Assembly: GCF_009758125.1 (NCBI RefSeq)
Contig: NZ_WRXO01000001.1
Coordinates: 992,001 to 1,056,000, forward strand
Source of the DNA: Chitinophaga oryziterrae
GTDB lineage: Bacteria > Bacteroidota > Bacteroidia > Chitinophagales > Chitinophagaceae
Reading direction: 5' to 3'
DNA: 64,000 bases
The notes under the pieces were generated by a model, which saw only the letters and a program-made list of their open reading frames with translations, had not been told where the DNA came from and did no database searches. The position numbers were made by a program, and so were the translations under genes. This document shows positions 1-9,094 of the stretch, in pieces. The first letter of the stretch is position 1. The number at the start of each line of letters is the position of its first letter.

Positions 1-813
1 GTTATGAAACAAGTTCCAGTGAATGATATGTGGGGACTTTCCCTTCATTATTACACCATTATGAACGGCTGGAACGATAAAGGCTCTGCTACCAGCTTCG
101 ACGAAAAGCAATACTTCGCTACTATGAAGAATTGCCTGCTGATGGATTCTCTCGTAACGAAACATTCAGCCATCATGGATAAATATGATTCCAGGAAGAA
201 AGTGGCGCTGGTGGTAGACGAATGGGGCATATGGACCAACGTGGAACCGGGTACCAACCCAGGTTTCCTCTATCAGCAGAACAGCCTTCGCGATGCTCTG
301 ATTGCCGGTACTACGCTCAACATCTTCAATAATCACAGCGACCGTGTACGCATGGCGGAACTGGCGCAAACCATAAACGTGCTGCAGGCGCTTATCCTCA
401 CCAATAAGGAGAAGATGCTGCTCACGCCTACCTACCATGTATTCGACCTCTATAAAGTACACCAGGATGCGGCTTATCTGCCCATCACACTCAACAGTCC
501 TGCATATAAATCAGGCAATGAGGAGATTCCCGCTGTCAATGTCTCTGCCTCCCGCGATTCCAGTGGCGCTGTACACATCTCTTTCGTAAATCTCAATCCT
601 AAAGAAAAGATAACAGTGAGTACCAGTCTGGATGGTGTGCAATGGAAAGGCGTAACCGGACAGATCCTTACATCTGCAAAATTCACTGACATTAATACAT
701 TCGAACAACCTGATAAAATACATATCGTACCTTTCTCAGGCGCAAAGAAACAAGGAGATAAACTGGTAGTGGAATTACCAGCAGAATCAGTGGTAGTACT
801 TGAATTGAAGTAA
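1..813 (+). CDS. Alpha-L-arabinofuranosidase, GH51-like, C-terminal part (5' cut by window edge)
   Basis: The reading frame is open to base 1, so the true start lies upstream. The visible part begins near the end of the TIM barrel. It has the motif VVDEWGIW, which matches the DEW(N)xW nucleophile motif of GH51; the putative nucleophile Glu codon is 220-222. Next comes the family motif NIFNNHSDRVRMA and a C-terminal beta-sandwich ending in VVVLELK. GH51 enzymes remove terminal alpha-L-arabinofuranosyl groups from arabinan or arabinoxylan. The acid/base Glu is outside the window. It is followed by REP-like hairpins and a convergent gene, so it is the last gene of its transcript. Family call firm, exact substrate inferred. 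Confidence 0.85.
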   Translation, partial: VMKQVPVNDMWGLSLHYYTIMNGWNDKGSATSFDEKQYFATMKNCLLMDSLVTKHSAIMDKYDSRKKVALVVDEWGIWTNVEPGTNPGFLYQQNSLRDALIAGTTLNIFNNHSDRVRMAELAQTINVLQALILTNKEKMLLTPTYHVFDLYKVHQDAAYLPITLNSPAYKSGNEEIPAVNVSASRDSSGAVHISFVNLNPKEKITVSTSLDGVQWKGVTGQILTSAKFTDINTFEQPDKIHIVPFSGAKKQGDKLVVELPAESVVVLELK

Positions 814-865
814 TATCCGATATTGTATAAGAAAAGAGAGGGTTTTCCTGATGTCTTTTAAATAG

Positions 866-914
866 CTCCGTTAGGAGTCCCCTGATATTCGCTTTTAGGG
901 GACTCCTAACGGAG
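866..914. repeat. 18-bp perfect inverted repeat (REP-like)
   Basis: Arms at 866-883 and 897-914 are perfectly complementary, with a 13-nt loop. Each arm contains the core CTCCGTTAGGAG or its complement, which can itself fold as a mini-hairpin (CTCC-N4-GGAG). It lies between convergent genes and could stop transcription, but has no clear T-tract. Confidence 0.75.
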
Positions 915-953
915 TCTGTGTTTTGTTGCTTAATGTGTTTGCTACAAACACGG

Positions 954-969
954 GGCTCCTAACGGAGCC
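954..969. repeat. Third copy of the CTCCTAACGGAG hairpin core
   Basis: GGCTCC-TAAC-GGAGCC forms a 6-bp stem with a 4-nt loop and shares its core with the inverted repeat at 866-914. It is preceded by TTTGCTACAAACA, a context resembling dispersed REP-type repeats in Bacteroidota genomes that are linked to IS200-like RAYT transposases. That link is from general knowledge; no transposase is in the window. Confidence 0.65.
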
Positions 970-1006
970 TTTTGGCTGTCTGCTAATACTTTTGAGACGT
1001 ACTTTT

Positions 1007-3250
1007 TTATAACACGAACACTTCATCGCAACATACCGAAGCTTTCTTCTCCGGCCCTGCGGCCCTCCACAAAGGCACCTCTGTCAGACACCTGCCGGTA
1101 ACACGTATATAACGTGTGCTCACCCCCGGTAGCTTAAAATGGAAGTTATTAATCTTAATATCATAATCCTCTCCGGCCAGAGCAGGCACTTGCTGAGAAG
1201 CTGCCGTCTTAAAATTTACCCCATCATCAGAGGTTTCAATCACAATATCTGAAGGATTAAAAATATAATGCCTCGGGTCCTGCAGGAAATTCATCTGCAC
1301 TTCTTTCACAGACAAACTCTTTCCTAAATCTATAGTAGCTACAAGATCTTTCCCATAGATAAATAACCAGTTAATACTAAAATCCTTATCTCCCTGCAAT
1401 CCATCTGTCAACGTCTTTTCTTTCTTTGCAGGATACTCTTCTGAATAAGGATTCGCCAGCTTCACCGGCGACTGGAAAGCCAGGCTGTTAATCCATTTGC
1501 GGCTGAATATAACATTCCATTCCTGCTGGTAAGCATCCGGGGAAAGCCCGCCTTCCGACAATTCTTTCACCCCTGCATCCTTACATTGTGCTACGAACTT
1601 TTGCACCCTTACAGGCCATCTCGGGTTTACTATATAACTGCCGTTTTCAGGAATCAGATACCCATACTTTTCAGCGCCAAAGAAACGCGACTGTTGCAAT
1701 ACCGTATATTCAAGTGGTAACCTTGCATTATACACCCGTGCTAATAAAGTCTTGTTTCCCTCCACCGCTTTTTCCGCATTGTCAAGTAACAAAGAATATT
1801 GATCAATCGCTTCCGCAGATAAATAATTCGTAAAATTATTCACGGGATTACCGTAAATATCCAATGTCGCTTTAGTTTTATGGAGATTGGTAGTCAATGC
1901 CTGCATATATTGAGCTATAAACGTACCCGCCTTCCCGTAATACCCCTCTAAAAAATCAGTAGTTACATCAGCGGCAGGGTTCCATAATAGTTTCGCCTGC
2001 ACATAGGCATTGAAAAATTCCATATCACCATAAGTCTCCCCGCTACCCTGAGAGAAAATACCCTTTACCTTCTTAGAAAGAAGATATTGTAAGTTGGGTC
2101 GCAGATTATTATAATCAGGGAATGGCGCCAGGTAGTTGGTAAACTGCGTCGTATAATCCCAGAGGAAAAGATTGCCGGTGATTGCGCCCCACGCTTCCAG
2201 GTTCTTTCTGAAAACAGCCGCAGATGGAGTCGTACTTAAAGGGTCCTGCCGGTAAGCATCAATACTACTCAGCATAATATACACGTTGTCGGACGGCTTT
2301 GTATGCAAGGGCGGTTTTGCTGTATTCAGATATGCCAGCGTCGTAAAAGATTGTCCGGGAAACTTCGCTGCTACACGGTTCACAAAACGAATCAGGGAAC
2401 CGGATGGTCCACCTTCTTCCTCATTGGCCTTACTGCACTGATCACAGGTACAGAATCCGCCACCATCTTCTGCGGAGATAGACCAGTATAATGCATCGGG
2501 ATTGTCCGTTATGGCCTTCCGGAAATAATCAACAGTGATATTAAAAACCTGTTCATTACTCAGGCAAAGTTGCGTAGCCTGGCGTTGTCCGTTCACCAGT
2601 GCATAATATTCGGGATGTGTAGAAAAGTATGTTTTAGGCGGAAGGAGTTTGAAAAAAGAATGCCCCCATAATCCCCAGAGGTCCTCGAAGCGATGCAGCT
2701 TATGCCATTCCAGGTATTCATTATCGAAAGCAGGAGGATAATAGGTTTCCCGGTAGATAAAAGCAGGTTCCTGTTTATCCATCAGTTGTTGCCGAATATG
2801 AAGGTTCATACTGCGGGGCACAAGAGTAGGTATGTCCGCATATTTTCTGCACCCGAAATAAGTTTCCAGCAAAGTATATACACCGTATAAAACACCTTTG
2901 CCTCCACCGCCTTTTATATACAGATTCTGATTATCAGTAGCAATGAAAAAACTTTCATTTTTGAGCTTGCCGGTGTTGAACTTTTCAGCATGACCGGTAT
3001 TACCAATGAATATCGCTGGTTGTAAAGTAAGTGCGGTTTCATTAATGATTTTGAAAGATACACCGGAGAGCCTTTTCAGGTAATCCTGTAATTTATTTGC
3101 CGCACTTATTTCAGCTTTAGAAGCACCTTCAGGTAAAACAATCACATACCTGGTAGTCCCGTTTATCAGAAGATTGATATCCCCTTCAGGAGAATTACAA
3201 TTCGTAAACAAGGTCATGAACAATAATAAGCAATGCATCATCCGGAACAT
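1007..3250 (-). CDS. DUF4838-domain lipoprotein, putative polysaccharide-active hydrolase
   Basis: The 747-aa protein starts with a short hydrophobic signal ending at a Cys (LFTNC), so it is probably a lipoprotein, although the lipobox is not ideal. Residues about 30-150 resemble the GH20b-type N-terminal domain that precedes many glycosidase barrels (ILPEGASKAEISAANKLQDYL, GVLYGVYTLLETYFGCRKY). The middle (about 200-500) matches DUF4838, with a CxCxxC cluster (GGGFCTCDQCS). The last 150 residues look like a discoidin/F5-8C sugar-binding fold. The gene starts 2 nt after the stop of the TPR/beta-barrel gene and is probably the last gene of that operon. There it could trim or release the exported polymer, as BcsZ or PgaB do in other systems. 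That role is inference; no catalytic residue is proven. Confidence 0.7.
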   Translation of the reverse strand: MFRMMHCLLLFMTLFTNCNSPEGDINLLINGTTRYVIVLPEGASKAEISAANKLQDYLKRLSGVSFKIINETALTLQPAIFIGNTGHAEKFNTGKLKNESFFIATDNQNLYIKGGGGKGVLYGVYTLLETYFGCRKYADIPTLVPRSMNLHIRQQLMDKQEPAFIYRETYYPPAFDNEYLEWHKLHRFEDLWGLWGHSFFKLLPPKTYFSTHPEYYALVNGQRQATQLCLSNEQVFNITVDYFRKAITDNPDALYWSISAEDGGGFCTCDQCSKANEEEGGPSGSLIRFVNRVAAKFPGQSFTTLAYLNTAKPPLHTKPSDNVYIMLSSIDAYRQDPLSTTPSAAVFRKNLEAWGAITGNLFLWDYTTQFTNYLAPFPDYNNLRPNLQYLLSKKVKGIFSQGSGETYGDMEFFNAYVQAKLLWNPAADVTTDFLEGYYGKAGTFIAQYMQALTTNLHKTKATLDIYGNPVNNFTNYLSAEAIDQYSLLLDNAEKAVEGNKTLLARVYNARLPLEYTVLQQSRFFGAEKYGYLIPENGSYIVNPRWPVRVQKFVAQCKDAGVKELSEGGLSPDAYQQEWNVIFSRKWINSLAFQSPVKLANPYSEEYPAKKEKTLTDGLQGDKDFSINWLFIYGKDLVATIDLGKSLSVKEVQMNFLQDPRHYIFNPSDIVIETSDDGVNFKTAASQQVPALAGEDYDIKINNFHFKLPGVSTRYIRVTGRCLTEVPLWRAAGPEKKASVCCDEVFVL

Positions 3251-3252
3251 AT

Positions 3253-6117
3253 TTAAAATTTACGCTGAAGCATAATATAGATATCGTATTGATTCTGGTA
3301 ATCAGAAGTTGATATTTTTTGATTGATCCATGTACCAAAAAGACCGACCGTAGTGCGGTATTTAAACGTTTTCTGATAACCTGCACCTACACTGCGGGTC
3401 AATAATCCTGCCAGTTGCGGGAACTGGATCAACCTGCTTCTGTCGTCCGGAGAAGTCCCCAGTCCTGCTGTAAAGGACAGGTAATCCTGCTGACGGTTCA
3501 TATAATAGCGTGTAGTCAGATTGAAGGAAGTATAAGACTTTGGGGACTGACTGATATAATAAGCCCTGAAATTGACCCAGAAGTCTTTCCATGTTTTAGC
3601 AATGGATGCTACACCGGAAATACTGGTAGAGCTGTCAGCATTCAGATAACGTATACCTAACTCACCCTCAATATTATGTTTGAAAGTTTTGAAGATAGAG
3701 TATGCAAGACGCATTTTAGCAAAAGCCACTTCATTGGAATAAGTAGCCAGTGCATACGAGTATAACTTAGGATTGTGGATATAATACAATTCCGCTTCAC
3801 CCTGTAAGCCCGTTCCCTGGGCACGGCCGGCATAATTCAACCTGGCAGCATAAGATCCCCGTTTTATAAAGTGACGGTATTCCAGTGTAGCAATATTGTA
3901 CTTGCCATCGGTATAATCATAACTGGAATGCAGGTAGTACATCCCAAACTGGTCTTTCATGACCTTACTATGCAGGTAATCCGCGTAATCCACATTTGCA
4001 GGCGTATTATGGACCAGTACAATCGAGTCCGCAGTAACTGCCGCCGGGCCATACATCTTTAGCAATTCAAGCGTTGTAGCGCGTTTCTGCAGGAAGATTT
4101 CGTCGGTGGGATAATACCGTAATCCCTGGTTCGCATATAATAAAGCGCTATCATACTCTTTTTTAGTATGGAGGGTATTGATCGTATACAGTAAAGCCAT
4201 AGAGTCTTTCCTGTTAATAGCCAGTATCTTTTTAAAAGTTGTAAGGGCGCTGTCCGGGGAATTGTTTTTCATAGCGGCATTGCCCGATGCCAGCAAACCT
4301 TCTGTATAAGCCGTTCTGTATTTGACCGTAAAAGGATAACGCTGCATCAGTTGATAAGTAATCGCATTTGCTTCATCATACCTTTTCATTTCTGTCAGCA
4401 CACTGGCCTTTTTCAGCAGCAGGTCTTTGTTATCCGGGTAGTATTGTAATGCCTGATTGGCATAGAGAAGGGCACTGTCGGGCTGTGCTACGGCCATTTC
4501 AAGGTTAATCAGATAATTAAGCGCATCCAGGTTGTTGGGAGATTGTGCGATCACTTCCCTGAATTCTCCTGCCGCTAAATCATACTCCTCTGATTGCAGA
4601 AGGATACGGCCCGCTGTCAGGCGTAAATCTATAAGATTGGCGGAGAGTTTCTGATCTGAAGGATATTTATTCAACAACTGTTCCGCAATCTCCGCAGCCT
4701 CATCATACTGCCCCATATCAGCCAGCACACTGGATTTTTTGATCAGGAAACGCACATTGTCCGGGTTGGAAGCGATCGCTTTATCCAGTACCTGCAACGC
4801 ATGTACATGGTCTTTCTGACTGATGTAGGTATTCGCCATCATATCCAGTGCGGTCGTGTCAGAAGGGTCTGCCTGTAAGGCTTTCTCAAACTCTGCCAGT
4901 GCAAGATCGTATTGCTGCTGTGCTAAATAATCACGTCCGCTGGCTATTTTCAGCGCTATAAAATGACTGCGCATATCTGCTGAAGAATTGCCAAGGCGCA
5001 ACCTTTCGGCCAGCGCAGCTGCCTCTGTAAACTTACGGTCGCTTTCCAGTACGTCCATCTTTAATCCTAACAAACGCTGATCATTCGGAGCGCTTTTCAA
5101 CCCCCTGTTAATCCAGGCTAATGCCTCCCGGTAAGCCCCGCGGGACATGCTCATACCTATCACCTTATCCAATGCTTCCCTGTTGCCGGGGTTCTTTTCC
5201 AATATCCCCTGGTATAACAGGTAAGGATCTACATTCGCATACCAGGCAGCTGCTTCCATACGCAGGGATGTTTCCATACCACGTGCTTTCCCGTCATTCG
5301 GATAACGTTTTAATATCGCCTGCAATATATTCAGTGCTTCCGCATAATCATGTGTATCCTGCAATAATCCCAGTTTACGCATCATCAGGTCATAAGAGCC
5401 GGGATTAGCTGCCAGCTCTGCATTCACCTGTTCAATCGCCTTCGTATAACTACCGCTACGGATATACATCCCCGTAATAGCATCTTTGGCTTCGGTATTT
5501 CCAGGGTTCAGCATCAGCGCTTTCTCATAGTACTGTTGTGCAAGCAGGTCATTGCCTCTTAGCTGGTAGTATCGTCCTGCGAGCAGAAAATGCCCTGTAT
5601 ATGCTTTCTGAACGGTGGTATCTCCGGAATATTTTTCTAATAAAGAATTCGCATATACTCCTCCCTGGAAGAAGTTCTGTGCTACATCCAGCACCGCCAG
5701 TTTCTTTAACATCAGGTCTTTGTCGCCGGCAAAATGATAGAGGGCTTCATCTACATAACATGCAGCCTCTTCATATTTCTTATCACTGATTTCAATATTG
5801 ATAGCATACAGGTAAGCATCCTTGTATAAGGGATCTTTTTCCAGTACTTTCTTTACATATTTCCTGGCCGGTTCATAATTACCTGTTAACAGGTAGAGTC
5901 TGCCCAGGAGTAATTCCTGGTCTGTAAAATCGGGTCTTTTTTCCAGCGCCTGCAGGGACAACTGTATCGCTTTCTGATAATGCTGCTGTTTGGTTTCCTG
6001 AACGGCTTCATTATACAGATCGTCTGCATCCTTTCCTTTTTTGAATAGCTGTGCCTGTGTCTGCAACGACAAACAGAGCACTGCACTAAAAAGTATATAT
6101 TTAAAAACGGACATCAT
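3253..6117 (-). CDS. TPR-repeat outer-membrane protein with C-terminal YaiO-like beta-barrel
   Basis: 954 aa. A signal peptide (start MMSVFKYIL; either Met is possible) is followed by about 18-20 TPR-like helical repeats over residues 25-700, with recurring YDEA, ALxxNPxN and YPDN motifs. Residues about 720-954 are alternating aromatic/polar strands resembling the YaiO family barrel, ending in a typical outer-membrane terminus (YIMLQRKF). Periplasmic TPR plus barrel is the architecture of PgaA and BcsC, which guide nascent polysaccharide across the outer membrane, although the barrel here is shorter than theirs. It lies between two GT2 synthases and a DUF4838 lipoprotein on the same strand, with gaps of 6 and 2 nt. 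An export role is inferred from architecture and context. Confidence 0.78.
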   Translation of the reverse strand: MMSVFKYILFSAVLCLSLQTQAQLFKKGKDADDLYNEAVQETKQQHYQKAIQLSLQALEKRPDFTDQELLLGRLYLLTGNYEPARKYVKKVLEKDPLYKDAYLYAINIEISDKKYEEAACYVDEALYHFAGDKDLMLKKLAVLDVAQNFFQGGVYANSLLEKYSGDTTVQKAYTGHFLLAGRYYQLRGNDLLAQQYYEKALMLNPGNTEAKDAITGMYIRSGSYTKAIEQVNAELAANPGSYDLMMRKLGLLQDTHDYAEALNILQAILKRYPNDGKARGMETSLRMEAAAWYANVDPYLLYQGILEKNPGNREALDKVIGMSMSRGAYREALAWINRGLKSAPNDQRLLGLKMDVLESDRKFTEAAALAERLRLGNSSADMRSHFIALKIASGRDYLAQQQYDLALAEFEKALQADPSDTTALDMMANTYISQKDHVHALQVLDKAIASNPDNVRFLIKKSSVLADMGQYDEAAEIAEQLLNKYPSDQKLSANLIDLRLTAGRILLQSEEYDLAAGEFREVIAQSPNNLDALNYLINLEMAVAQPDSALLYANQALQYYPDNKDLLLKKASVLTEMKRYDEANAITYQLMQRYPFTVKYRTAYTEGLLASGNAAMKNNSPDSALTTFKKILAINRKDSMALLYTINTLHTKKEYDSALLYANQGLRYYPTDEIFLQKRATTLELLKMYGPAAVTADSIVLVHNTPANVDYADYLHSKVMKDQFGMYYLHSSYDYTDGKYNIATLEYRHFIKRGSYAARLNYAGRAQGTGLQGEAELYYIHNPKLYSYALATYSNEVAFAKMRLAYSIFKTFKHNIEGELGIRYLNADSSTSISGVASIAKTWKDFWVNFRAYYISQSPKSYTSFNLTTRYYMNRQQDYLSFTAGLGTSPDDRSRLIQFPQLAGLLTRSVGAGYQKTFKYRTTVGLFGTWINQKISTSDYQNQYDIYIMLQRKF

Positions 6118-6123
6118 ACTAAC

Positions 6124-7620
6124 TTAAGTGTTTGCAGGTTTCTTCTTACCAAATCCCTGGCGTTGCATATTTCCCCAGCTATGTTTCTTGCCGATCATGA
6201 AGAAATAATAACCGCGAAGGGCAAAAAACACGATGAGAGGATGGTATACAAAAGGTTCGATAAAGGCCATTAATGCTAATCCTATCACCTCTCTCCAGGT
6301 TTTGTAATACTGATAGGTCTTCTGGTCCCACAGTACTGCCAGTGTCGTAATCATGACAGAATACAGGTATACGAACAGCAATAAGATGAGTGCATACTGC
6401 CAGTTGATATTACCTGTAATAATGAGATAGATATAATAGATGATACCTGTAAATTCAATGATAGGAGCGAGAAACTCAAATAACAGATTATAAGGCAATA
6501 CGATCAATCCTAGTTTTCTGTAATGAGGATTGAAAATTACCTTTCGGTGTATAGTAATGATTTCCGCCAGACCACGGCCCCAGCGGGTACGCTGACGACT
6601 GAATACCTTCATGTTAGGGGGGCCTTCTGTCCAGCACTGTGTAGTGGGGATATACCGGATAGCATACTTCAGTTTGTTATCGATCATATAGGTACACATA
6701 CGTGTCACCATATCCATATCTTCAGCAAAGGATTTACTATCATAACCACCTGCTTTAATCGCAATCTCCTTATCAAACAGTCCTAATCCACCGGATACAT
6801 TCGGTACGCAGTTGATCATGCTCCAGCCTACTTTTCCCAATACATATGCACGCAGGTACTCCATCTCCTGGAAACGGGGTAACCACCTTTCAGGAGGTCT
6901 TACACGGGTAATCACTCCTTCATCAATTTCGCAGGAGTTGGCAATACGCAGGGTCGCGCCCGTTGCAATAACACGTACGCTGTCTTCTACCATATGCACG
7001 TAACCGCATTCAGGGCAGGGTTCTCCGATTTCTTTGATCTTTTTATGTTCTTCATCCATGAAGGGCTTGATCATGCGTAACAAGGTATCTTTCTCAATGA
7101 TACAGTCCACGTCCGTACACAGGAAGTAATCATGAGCTGCGGCGTTAATTCCCGCATTAGATGCATCCGCCTTACTCTTCCCATTTACTTTATCTATCAC
7201 CACCAGTTTGTCGTATGCGCTGTTGGTAGATTTGAACAATCTTTTTACCGGTTGTGATTTAATACGTTCGTTATAGGCAAAGTCTACCTGCACCAGTTCA
7301 AATTCATCTACCAGTTTCTGCAACGTTTCGTCCGTACTCCCATCGTTCACAATGATCACTTCAAAACGTGGATAGTTCAATGTTAGCAGTGAGCGCACAT
7401 TAGAGATGATCGTTACGGCCTCATTGAATGCCGGAGCAATGATAGAGATGCCGGGCGCCAGCGGGGACTGCAGCAGTTTGGTATAGTCCACATAACTGTT
7501 CTTCCGCTGGAATCTGATAATCCCCCGCAGAGACAGTACGGCCAGCAACGCATACATGAACAGCATGGTGCAGCCATACACGAATACGAAGCCTTCATAA
7601 ATATTCTTAAACAGTTCCAA
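6124..7620 (-). CDS. Membrane GT2 glycosyltransferase (BcsA/PgaC/NodC-like synthase), copy B
   Basis: 498 aa. A membrane helix at about 10-32 is followed by a GT-A catalytic domain with IVNDGST, the DxD motif in CTDVDC, an ED pair in FAEDMDM and the QxxRW signature QRTRWGRG. Three or four C-terminal helices follow, as in processive synthases that polymerise and translocate a polysaccharide. The best start is TTG at 7620, the only start codon between the upstream gene's in-frame stop and the conserved N-terminus. It is a close paralogue of the gene just upstream, but carries about 24 extra residues near 188-212 including CPECG, absent from the copy and from typical family members. Donor sugar unknown. 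Confidence 0.85.
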   Translation of the reverse strand: MELFKNIYEGFVFVYGCTMLFMYALLAVLSLRGIIRFQRKNSYVDYTKLLQSPLAPGISIIAPAFNEAVTIISNVRSLLTLNYPRFEVIIVNDGSTDETLQKLVDEFELVQVDFAYNERIKSQPVKRLFKSTNSAYDKLVVIDKVNGKSKADASNAGINAAAHDYFLCTDVDCIIEKDTLLRMIKPFMDEEHKKIKEIGEPCPECGYVHMVEDSVRVIATGATLRIANSCEIDEGVITRVRPPERWLPRFQEMEYLRAYVLGKVGWSMINCVPNVSGGLGLFDKEIAIKAGGYDSKSFAEDMDMVTRMCTYMIDNKLKYAIRYIPTTQCWTEGPPNMKVFSRQRTRWGRGLAEIITIHRKVIFNPHYRKLGLIVLPYNLLFEFLAPIIEFTGIIYYIYLIITGNINWQYALILLLFVYLYSVMITTLAVLWDQKTYQYYKTWREVIGLALMAFIEPFVYHPLIVFFALRGYYFFMIGKKHSWGNMQRQGFGKKKPANT

Positions 7621-7644
7621 TATCTCAGTCTTTATATTGTTATT

Positions 7645-9087
7645 CTATTTTGCAGCAGCAGTTTTGAATCCGCGTCGCTGCATATTTCCCCAGGTACTTT
7701 TCTTCCCTGTGAGGAAGTAAAAATATCCTCTCAGTGCAAATATTACGATCAGGGGATGATACAGGAAAAACTCCATGAAAGGAGTCATGCAGAGGTAAGC
7801 CACTTCCCGCCATGTTTTGTAATACCTGAAGGTCAGCTGGTCCCACAATATGGCCAGCGTGGTGATCATCACGGAATAGGTATATACAAAGAATAAAAGT
7901 ATGATAGCCGTAGGCCAGTTGATAAGTCCCAGGCAGGTCATCACAATATAGTAGATGATACCTGTGAACTCTATAATAGGCGCGAGTAATTCAAAGAAGA
8001 AATTATAAGGGAAGATGATCAGTCCCATTCTGCCGTAGCGCGGGTTCATGAACATGCTGAAGTGGGCGGTCATCAGTTGTGCCAGACCTCTGGACCAGCG
8101 GGTACGCTGACGGTTGAATACTTTAATGGTTACCGGCGCTTCTGTCCAGCATAACGTTTTGGGAATATAACGGATGGCGTAATCGATCTTGTTATCATAT
8201 GAATAGCGGCACATTCTGGTCATCAGTTCCATATCTTCACCAAAGGAGCTATGATCATATCCACCGCTGCGGATGGCCACTTCTTTATCAAATAAACCTA
8301 ATCCTCCGGATACATTGGGCACACAGTTCAACAGGCTCCAGCCCATTTTCCCCAGCACAAATGCCCTGATGTATTCTACTTCCTGGAACCGGGCCAGTAA
8401 TTCTTTTGGCGGGCGCATACGCGTCATCACTCCTTCATCGAATTCACAGGAATTGGCAATACGCAGCGTTGCACCTGTGGCAATTACTCTTTTATTCTCT
8501 TCCTGCATAACTGGTTTTATCAGTTCCAGCAGGGTGTTTTTATCAAGAATGCAATCCACATCCGTGCATACGAAGTAATTGTATGCAGCAGCATTGATAG
8601 CGGCATTAGATGCATCCGCCTTACTCTTTCCATTCACTTTATCTATGACCATCAATTTGGCATAGGCCTGGTTGGTAGATTTATAGATCCCTCTTACGGG
8701 TTGTGTCTGTATCTTGGCATTGTAGGCAAAGTCTACCTTTATCAGGTCAAATTCATTGATCATCTGTTGCAGGCTGTTATCTGTGCTGCCATCATTTACA
8801 ATGATGATCTCAAACTTCGGATAATTCAGTGTCAGCAATGAACGTACATTGGAGATGATAGTCATTCCTTCATTAAATGCAGGCGCCAGTACTGTAATAC
8901 CTGGTGCAAGGGGAGAGCCGAGCAGTGTTATATCCTGGTTAAAGTTATCTTTTTTGGCATAAGTCCTTACAGAGATCATGGAGAATACAGCCAGCAAGGC
9001 ATAGGTAACAAGCAACACCGATCCATACACGAAAACCGTATTTTCATATATCCTTGCAAGGCCATCCCAGATACTAGTACTTTCCAT
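7645..9087 (-). CDS. Membrane GT2 glycosyltransferase (BcsA/PgaC/NodC-like synthase), copy A
   Basis: 480 aa, with the same plan as the neighbouring paralogue: N-terminal helix, then IVNDGST, CTDVDC (DxD), FGEDMEL and QRTRWSRG, and C-terminal helices around 345-450. The two proteins align nearly end to end, including the shared C-terminal GNMQRxGF motif, so a local duplication is clear. Copy A lacks the CPECG insertion. It starts 7 nt downstream of the HEAT-repeat gene and is probably co-transcribed with it. Two adjacent synthases may form one complex or make a two-sugar polymer; this is inference. Confidence 0.87.
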   Translation of the reverse strand: MESTSIWDGLARIYENTVFVYGSVLLVTYALLAVFSMISVRTYAKKDNFNQDITLLGSPLAPGITVLAPAFNEGMTIISNVRSLLTLNYPKFEIIIVNDGSTDNSLQQMINEFDLIKVDFAYNAKIQTQPVRGIYKSTNQAYAKLMVIDKVNGKSKADASNAAINAAAYNYFVCTDVDCILDKNTLLELIKPVMQEENKRVIATGATLRIANSCEFDEGVMTRMRPPKELLARFQEVEYIRAFVLGKMGWSLLNCVPNVSGGLGLFDKEVAIRSGGYDHSSFGEDMELMTRMCRYSYDNKIDYAIRYIPKTLCWTEAPVTIKVFNRQRTRWSRGLAQLMTAHFSMFMNPRYGRMGLIIFPYNFFFELLAPIIEFTGIIYYIVMTCLGLINWPTAIILLFFVYTYSVMITTLAILWDQLTFRYYKTWREVAYLCMTPFMEFFLYHPLIVIFALRGYFYFLTGKKSTWGNMQRRGFKTAAAK

Positions 9088-9094
9088 CTCCTGA

